Shown piece after piece: positions 60,301 through 64,000 of a stretch of DNA of 64,000 bases (its first letter is position 1; each line of letters starts with the position of its first letter). The stretch comes from Micromonospora rubida (GTDB lineage: Bacteria > Actinomycetota > Actinomycetes > Mycobacteriales > Micromonosporaceae). The DNA lies in contig NZ_JAAALO010000003.1 of NCBI RefSeq assembly GCF_009908295.1, positions 248,001 through 312,000 of the forward strand. Reading direction: 5' to 3'. A program made the translations under genes and the position numbers. The notes under the pieces were generated by a model that was not told the origin of the DNA, searched no databases, and saw only the letters and a program-made list of their open reading frames with translations.

Positions 60301-61720
60301 GGCGGGGGCCGGGCCGGGGACGTTCAACCAGCGGGCCGAGGCGTCCGATGAGCCTCCCGCGCCCGTGCGGGAGCGGCAGCCGGGCCCCGACGACCCGTCG
60401 GACGACGACCTGTACGTCAACCGGATGCACCTGCTCGAAGGCCCAGGAACAGTCGATCCGGGGTCCTGGGGACCCGAGCAATCAGGGCGTCCGAAGGACT
60501 ACCCTCCCACTTCTGGCGAGGGTGAGGCGGATTCTGAAGCCGAGAGGCTTCGCCAATCCCGTAACGAGGCCCGGGATCACCGTTTAGCGAGTGGGATCTC
60601 GCCGAAGGATGTCGTCGCTGCCAGCTCTGATCTCGATCAGGTATTCGCTGCCGGTGTCACACCGGTGGAGCTCGCGTCCGAACTGGACGGGGCCACCCTG
60701 CGACGGCTCGTGCCACAACTGCACGAGGCGGCAGCTCAGGATACTGTCAGGCTCCTCGCGGACCACAGGGTACGTCAGATGCTGGACGACACCTGGCGGG
60801 TTCCATCGATCGGCGAGCCGCTACTTGCCGAGATGCTGGTAAAGCAGGTGGTGCAGCAACCGAACCTGGTGCGGATGATGTTGGAGACGCCGGAGTTGGT
60901 CGTGTCCCTGACGGCGCGTCCAGAGACGCTGCATCACCTTGCGAGCTATGAGCGTGCGATCGGCGTACTGGAATCCGTAGCGGTCGAGGTCAACGGGCGC
61001 GATCTAGATTCGATGGCCGATGCGAGTGCGCCAAAGCCACTGCCCACGCCACTGAGCGCCGAACAGCGAGCAATCAGCGCGAGCATCGATCTGGGATCCA
61101 GTGATCCGGCGCAGCCAGGTTTCGACCAGACACGGCGTGCAGATGTCGAATACCAAGCCGAGTTCCTCGAACTCCTCTACCAGGCTTCGGTGGCCGCGCA
61201 GGAAGAGCTGGTGACGCTGGCCCAGGACCTGGCCCATGATGGGGACCGGGTGGTCGGTGCGGCGGGCTGGCGCCCTAGGCCCAAGGGCAGGAAACGCGCG
61301 GAGGACAAAATAAGGAAATATCAGGGTGATGTGTCGCGGTTGCTCGATCTCGCTGCGGCGAAGGTCGAGTTCAACTCGCTGGGTGATGTCTACAAGGCCC
61401 TCGAGCGCCTGCGTGACCACCCCAGAGTTCAAATCGTCGCTTGCGACGACCGGTTCCAGGCTCCACAGAACAGTGGTTATCGCGATGTCCAGTTAGTGCT
61501 TAGGATGTCCAACGGGTATCTTGCGGAATTTCGGCTGCACTTGGCAAGTATGGACGAGGTGGCTGTCTGGGAGCATTCTCTCTATGAGGTCAAGCGAGAC
61601 CTTGAGTCTCTGGCGCGTCAGGATGGCCGGAAGTTGAATTTGCGAGAGCGGGCGATAGTTGACGGTATCCTTGAACGCCAGCAGCAACTTTTTTGGAACG
61701 CGCTAATTTCGTCCCTATAG
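57398..61720 (+). CDS. Polymorphic toxin with WXG100-like N terminus, papain-like Tox-PL domain and RelA/SpoT-like C terminus
   Basis: The 1440-residue protein starts at GTG 57398 (GAGGA upstream). Residues about 1-120 (WVYEALDWVIGVEWPEGDE) match the CpnT-like WXG100_2 export domain. A helical, partly hydrophobic part (about 130-340) and a Pro/Ser/Thr-rich linker (about 360-600) follow. Residues about 740-940 are a Tox-PL papain-like domain with Cys808 in GINCLDC, His913 in GSHAWVAL and Asp928 in YLDPQIG. Another linker and a helical part lead to residues about 1290-1440, which resemble RelA/SpoT nucleotidyltransferases: GRKRAEDKIRKYQGD, DLAAAKVEFNS, RFQAPQNSGYRDVQL and EFRLHL. Two catalytic modules in one toxin is unusual. 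GC falls over the last third. Confidence 0.8.
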   Translation: MSLLPSPIPHPLDYSPWELPGWVYEALDWVIGVEWPEGDERAVWDLADQWYGVAEALAGPHGDAIAAAGEVRSGYGGIGAVAEAFDAAWRRVADGDEAPLPVLLAVSGDLGRLVEECGCDIEGAKLEVWIELGILVVELLSLAVAAVLTAGAASPAAGAAITASRFVVQTIFKKLMAQLARKTLKQGLKEAGERAAKRVAEGGVRGLARKAALGGVEEAAEEAGVTLATQAYQNSTGRRDGLDLADAGMSALGGLAGGAVAPLAGLGRHATGRAARVGEHFGREMTGEMIAEQAASLATGQGPVSLEDAARAAASGVTGSATGQTDAALHHRLDGRMAVLAGASFAPTDLGAGSVPTPADGAQLPAAGTTAGVTSREGDQPQPQPVGGGAPSERVAAAVAPPTIATTPAPAQVPFVPAVDTSGLPATPVLSAVTVDPVGGLPSAPQSGPASVEAAAPAHPMLSSIPADATQPGSRGVETGPSAAAGGISSTASGSSPAPLASATSTPHSSPISAAASGANPSTLPPVVSASPYGTAGPLGATGQNSSATEHDPTPPPRLPASETGGPHPRPAPQSTPQPAPERPGRPDPTVPVPRSPEWYAARWAAEREAFDRRRYQAYFQRQRAWYEDKRRRDRAAELREGAERHYEQARWLIREAYSLNGAGRRDLADEFVRDGRQKERQYHRQMGLAEEVLAGSVAPKVVEVDNREDFERINSDDYSLTIGVVESAGPSALTGDDDPPPIDRSRRYGQWGGLRPPLALHQSDLEQAVPRDADGRVLRTADPRRGDWFRLANDGGPAADPTRGINCLDCTLSCYETWMHGRPRVSAPRTFDGYAAGDITRPLGGEIDGPGRVEDATGGRFQKVVDPDEEVSPGDTWSAVSRGFGSLEGRLRAGGHGSYAFLITTYEGGGSHAWVALNQNGSVLYLDPQIGTVSDMPLYTHSGLPAPHNVTGLDALILGPNGRPMPLAGAGPGTFNQRAEASDEPPAPVRERQPGPDDPSDDDLYVNRMHLLEGPGTVDPGSWGPEQSGRPKDYPPTSGEGEADSEAERLRQSRNEARDHRLASGISPKDVVAASSDLDQVFAAGVTPVELASELDGATLRRLVPQLHEAAAQDTVRLLADHRVRQMLDDTWRVPSIGEPLLAEMLVKQVVQQPNLVRMMLETPELVVSLTARPETLHHLASYERAIGVLESVAVEVNGRDLDSMADASAPKPLPTPLSAEQRAISASIDLGSSDPAQPGFDQTRRADVEYQAEFLELLYQASVAAQEELVTLAQDLAHDGDRVVGAAGWRPRPKGRKRAEDKIRKYQGDVSRLLDLAAAKVEFNSLGDVYKALERLRDHPRVQIVACDDRFQAPQNSGYRDVQLVLRMSNGYLAEFRLHLASMDEVAVWEHSLYEVKRDLESLARQDGRKLNLRERAIVDGILERQQQLFWNALISSL

Positions 61721-61728
61721 GAAACCAA

Positions 61729-62166
61729 ATGAGACCTGTGCCCGGCCTGATCCTTCCCTCCTTTTATCGCTACTACGCCTCACCGGTAAAGATCGTAGCC
61801 TCATCTGATGGCGGTATCCGGGTGTGGCGGGTCTCCATCGACACTGGCGGCTGGAAACAGGAAGATGAAATTTTCGAAGAGATTGTCTTTGCCGTCGGTG
61901 GTGAAATTTTCACGCTTTCGCCTGACCGGTTCGTGCAGGAGGTGGAAGCGTATCGAGGCCGGCATCTGTCAGGGGAAGGGCCGATTTTCGCGCTCTATGA
62001 GACAGTCGATGCAATCATCGGCGCGGAGACTCGAGAGGGTCGCCGTCTCACAGAGCGAGAGCAGGCGTTGGTGCGAGGCATCAGGCGGCAGACCTTCGTC
62101 TTGTTCGAGGAGCAGTTGCAGCAGGGAGGTGATCCTGGAGCAGACCCGTCCATCGCCGCTCCCTAG
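61729..62166 (+). CDS. Putative immunity protein for the toxin tail
   Basis: I do not recognise the family. The 145-residue soluble protein starts 8 bp after the toxin stop (MRPVPGLILPSFYRYY), with AGGA before its ATG, and has strands around IRVWRVSIDTGGWKQEDEIF and EIFTLSPDRFVQEVEAY, then two amphipathic helices. Position directly after a polymorphic toxin is the rule for cognate immunity genes, and the lower GC content matches that of the toxin tail, so both probably arrived together. It is expected to act in the cytosol by binding the RelA/SpoT-like domain. Confidence 0.65.
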   Translation: MRPVPGLILPSFYRYYASPVKIVASSDGGIRVWRVSIDTGGWKQEDEIFEEIVFAVGGEIFTLSPDRFVQEVEAYRGRHLSGEGPIFALYETVDAIIGAETREGRRLTEREQALVRGIRRQTFVLFEEQLQQGGDPGADPSIAAP

Positions 62167-62325
62167 TCCGGAACTCCCCAGCGTGGATCTCTCGATCAGT
62201 CGTTCTGGCCGTGGAAGCGGTCCCTCCTCGGGGTCCGCGCTGCACCAAGATCCACTAGCGGTGTCTGAGGGGTTCGGGAGAGAGCGGGCCGGGAACCCGG
62301 TGGACGTGGGTGGTGGGGGTGTGGC

Positions 62326-62331
62326 TATTAT
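62326..62331 (+). promoter_or_regulatory. Candidate -10 of the tRNA-His promoter
   Basis: TATTAT stands out about 40 bp before the tRNA, with TGGACG at 62301-62306 as a weak -35 (19-bp gap). It is the only A/T-rich hexamer in the region between immunity gene and tRNA. Confidence 0.4.
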
Positions 62332-62372
62332 TAGTCCGCACGCCGCCCGGCCTAGCCGGCGCGGGGAGCATG

Positions 62373-62445
62373 GTGGCTGTAGCTCAGTTGGCAGAGCACC
62401 GGGTTGTGGTCCCGGTTGTCGTGGGTTCAATTCCCATCAGTCACC
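62373..62445 (+). tRNA. tRNA-His (anticodon GTG)
   Basis: A complete cloverleaf can be folded: acceptor stem GTGGCTG/CAGTCAC (one G-U pair), D-arm AGCTCAGTTGGCAGAGC, anticodon stem CCGGG/CCCGG with loop TTGTGGT giving GTG, and T-arm GTGGGTTCAATTCCCAT. A G at 62372 can serve as the extra G-1 of tRNA-His, opposite the C discriminator at 62445. No CCA is encoded. Confidence 0.95.
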
Positions 62446-62452
62446 CGTTACA

Positions 62453-62484
62453 CGAAGGCCCCCTCCCTGCGGAGGGGGCCTTCG
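62453..62484. terminator. Strong hairpin terminator after tRNA-His
   Basis: A perfect 14-bp stem (CGAAGGCCCCCTCC and its complement) with loop CTGC lies 7 bp after the tRNA. It also lies 19 bp beyond the stop of the convergent L,D-transpeptidase gene and can serve both strands. Confidence 0.85.
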
Positions 62485-62503
62485 TCGTGCCCGGGGCTGC
62501 CGG

Positions 62504-63802
62504 TCAGGTGGTCGGCTCGGCGCTGGGGGTCTCGGCGGTGTCGCCGGGAGTGGCCTCGGCGCTCGGGGAGGCGGCGGCGTCCGGGTCGTACGGCAGGGCA
62601 CTGCCCTTGACGTACTCGTCCCAGCTCATGTTCCAGTCGGTCCAGCCGTTGCCGTTGGCGAGCTTGCGCTCGGTGCCCTTGACGGTGATCGGGTCGCCGA
62701 CCCGGGTGTTGGCGAACAGCCAGGCGCCGTTCTTCATCGAGACGTTCACGCAGCCGTGCGAGACGTTGACGCTGCCCTGCTGCCCCTCCGACCAGGGGGC
62801 GGCGTGGATGAACTCGCCACCCCAGGTGAGCCGCTGGGCGTAGTCGATCTTCGTGCGGTAGCCCTCCTCGGGGCCCAACTCCTCCATGGTGTCGAAGACC
62901 GTCTTGCGCAGCTTCTCGATGACGACCATGGTGCCGCTGGAGGACGGGGTGCTCTTCTTGCCCAGGCTGACGGGGATGGTCTTGATCACCTTGCCGTCCT
63001 TGGTGACGGTCATCCGCTTGGTCTTGTTGTCGACCGTCATGATCACCGCCGGGCCGGTCTTGATGTCGACCGACAGGTCGGCCCGGCCGTACCAGCCGTC
63101 ACCGAGGGGCAGGCCGCCGGCCTGGATCCGGTACGAGACGGCCGTGCCGGCCTTCCAGAACTCCTTCGGCCGGAACCGGATCTCGGTGGGGCTGACCCAG
63201 TGCCAGATCCCCTCCTGGGCGGGCGTGGAGGTCACCGTCATCCGGCGCTGGACGTCGTCGCGGTAGTCCTCCGGGACGGCCCGGCTGAACTTCACGATGA
63301 GCGGCATGCCGACGCCGACGACCTGGCCGTCCCCGAGGAAGCTGCTGATCCGGACCTGCTTGCTCGGCTTCGCCATCGTGGTGAAGGTGCTGGTCGCCTG
63401 TGCCGGCCTGTCGTCGTCGCCGGTGGCGGTGACGGTGGCGGTGTAGGTCTCGCCGTACTTCAGGGCACCCTTCGGCAGCCAGCTTTTGCCGTCGCCGGCC
63501 ACCGTGCCCTCGACGGCCGCGCCGGCGGAGTCCTTCAGCTCGACGGTGGTGTCCTTCGCGTCCTTGGTGGTGAAGGCGATGCCGGTGGACGCCGGCACGT
63601 CCTTGGCGTCGGCCGCGGGCCCGGTGATGCTGGCGGCGGCCTTCGGTGGGCTCTCGCCGCCGCCCTGCCAGGCTGGCGACTTGCCCCCGTCGCCGTCGTT
63701 CGTGCAGGCGGAGGTGACCGCCAGTACGGCGGCGAGCAGCCCCGCCGCGAACATCCGGCGGCGGCCGTCCCGCCGGCTCAGCTGGTCCTGCGTCGCGCGC
63801 AT
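62504..63802 (-). CDS. L,D-transpeptidase, secreted lipoprotein
   Basis: The enzyme makes 3-3 cross-links in peptidoglycan outside the membrane. The 432-residue precursor begins at ATG 63802 with a basic N terminus, a hydrophobic signal (MFAAGLLAAVLAVTSAC) and a lipobox cysteine near residue 33. Two immunoglobulin-like domains follow (about 60-240), the layout of actinobacterial Ldt enzymes. The YkuD catalytic domain has the motif HAAPWSEGQQGSVNVSHGCV, with the nucleophile Cys in SHGC. The C-terminal 30 residues are Pro/Glu/Ala-rich and probably disordered. It stands alone, divergent from nothing in view, and is bounded on both sides by hairpin terminators. Confidence 0.93.
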   Translation of the reverse strand: MRATQDQLSRRDGRRRMFAAGLLAAVLAVTSACTNDGDGGKSPAWQGGGESPPKAAASITGPAADAKDVPASTGIAFTTKDAKDTTVELKDSAGAAVEGTVAGDGKSWLPKGALKYGETYTATVTATGDDDRPAQATSTFTTMAKPSKQVRISSFLGDGQVVGVGMPLIVKFSRAVPEDYRDDVQRRMTVTSTPAQEGIWHWVSPTEIRFRPKEFWKAGTAVSYRIQAGGLPLGDGWYGRADLSVDIKTGPAVIMTVDNKTKRMTVTKDGKVIKTIPVSLGKKSTPSSSGTMVVIEKLRKTVFDTMEELGPEEGYRTKIDYAQRLTWGGEFIHAAPWSEGQQGSVNVSHGCVNVSMKNGAWLFANTRVGDPITVKGTERKLANGNGWTDWNMSWDEYVKGSALPYDPDAAASPSAEATPGDTAETPSAEPTT

Positions 63803-63958
63803 GATTCCCTCACTGTCGTGGTGCCCCGGTTGCCCCATCGTCTCTCACTGACGCACGGGAACGCGTACCCGTTGCAGGGGGTGAAGAGAAACACGCGGTC
63901 GCCTGCGTCCGAATGCCGATAAAATGTCGACCTTTGCGAGCGCTGCTCCTAAACGGCG

Positions 63959-63999
63959 GGGAGGGCAGGGCGCCCGAAAGTCGGGTGCCCTGCCCTCCC
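63959..63999. terminator. Long hairpin at right edge
   Basis: GGGAGGGCAGGGCGCCCGA and its near-complement form a stem of about 19 bp with one mismatch and loop AAG. Probably the terminator of a gene beyond the right edge, read leftward, or of both. Confidence 0.7.
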
Positions 64000-64000
64000 C

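Noticed and set aside
62167..62372. Integrated element using tRNA-His as attachment site
   Set aside because: The toxin cassette lies next to the tRNA, but no integrase and no repeated tRNA 3' end were found.

Overview
The window is very GC-rich (roughly 70% or more by eye, with G/C at nearly every third codon position). It is packed with short-gap operons, GTG starts and 4-nt ATGA/GTGA overlaps. The gene content points to a sporulating actinomycete: three F420 biosynthesis genes, a WhiB regulator, DUF397, DUF3499 and an ESX-type toxin cassette. A Micromonosporaceae member such as Micromonospora is my best guess, from gene order and style only.

Layout. (a) 1-5.8 kb: part of a giant zinc-ribbon membrane protein, UDP-glucose dehydrogenase and an acyl-CoA dehydrogenase. 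(b) 5.9-18.2 kb: an accessory island between housekeeping genes. One half resembles the FxSxx-COOH peptide-modification systems: a HExxH putative peptide beta-hydroxylase, a short leader-like peptide ORF, and an FxsT-like ParA/TIR/NB-ARC/TPR protein. FxsT is coupled by 4-nt overlaps to an unrecognised protein and a CPA-type antiporter. A convergent operon encodes a membrane protein and two P-loop ATPases. No radical SAM gene is nearby. This is the best candidate here for an undescribed system. (c) 18.3-25.6 kb: thioesterase, acetoacetyl-CoA synthetase, TIGR03089 protein, glycosyltransferase, mannose-1-phosphate guanylyltransferase, Nudix hydrolase. (d) 26-35 kb: ArsR-like regulator, fbiB-fbiA, fbiC, a WhiB2-type gene, a degenerate zincin and DUF3499, an order recalling the whiB2-fbiAB-manB region of mycobacteria.

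(e) 35-55.3 kb: polyamine uptake and catabolism. It holds a PuuB-like oxidase with an aminotransferase, an Lrp/AsnC regulator, a potDABC-oxidase-saccharopine-dehydrogenase-like operon, then aldehyde dehydrogenases, gabT and regulators. A 1.3-kb gene-free stretch full of short tandem repeats (37.8-39.07 kb) and a broken toxin-antitoxin pair interrupt it. Putrescine or spermidine would enter through PotABCD, lose amino groups through the oxidases and aminotransferases, and pass through aminobutyraldehyde and GABA to succinate.

(f) 55.3-62.2 kb: a polymorphic-toxin cassette. It has a divergent Imm35/YwqJ-deaminase/SUKH-3 protein, a YbaB-like protein, a WXG100-like partner, a 1440-residue toxin with a papain-like (Tox-PL) domain and a RelA/SpoT-like C-terminal domain, and a putative immunity gene. 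GC content visibly falls over the toxin tail and immunity gene. (g) 62.3-64 kb: tRNA-His, a terminator and a lipoprotein L,D-transpeptidase.
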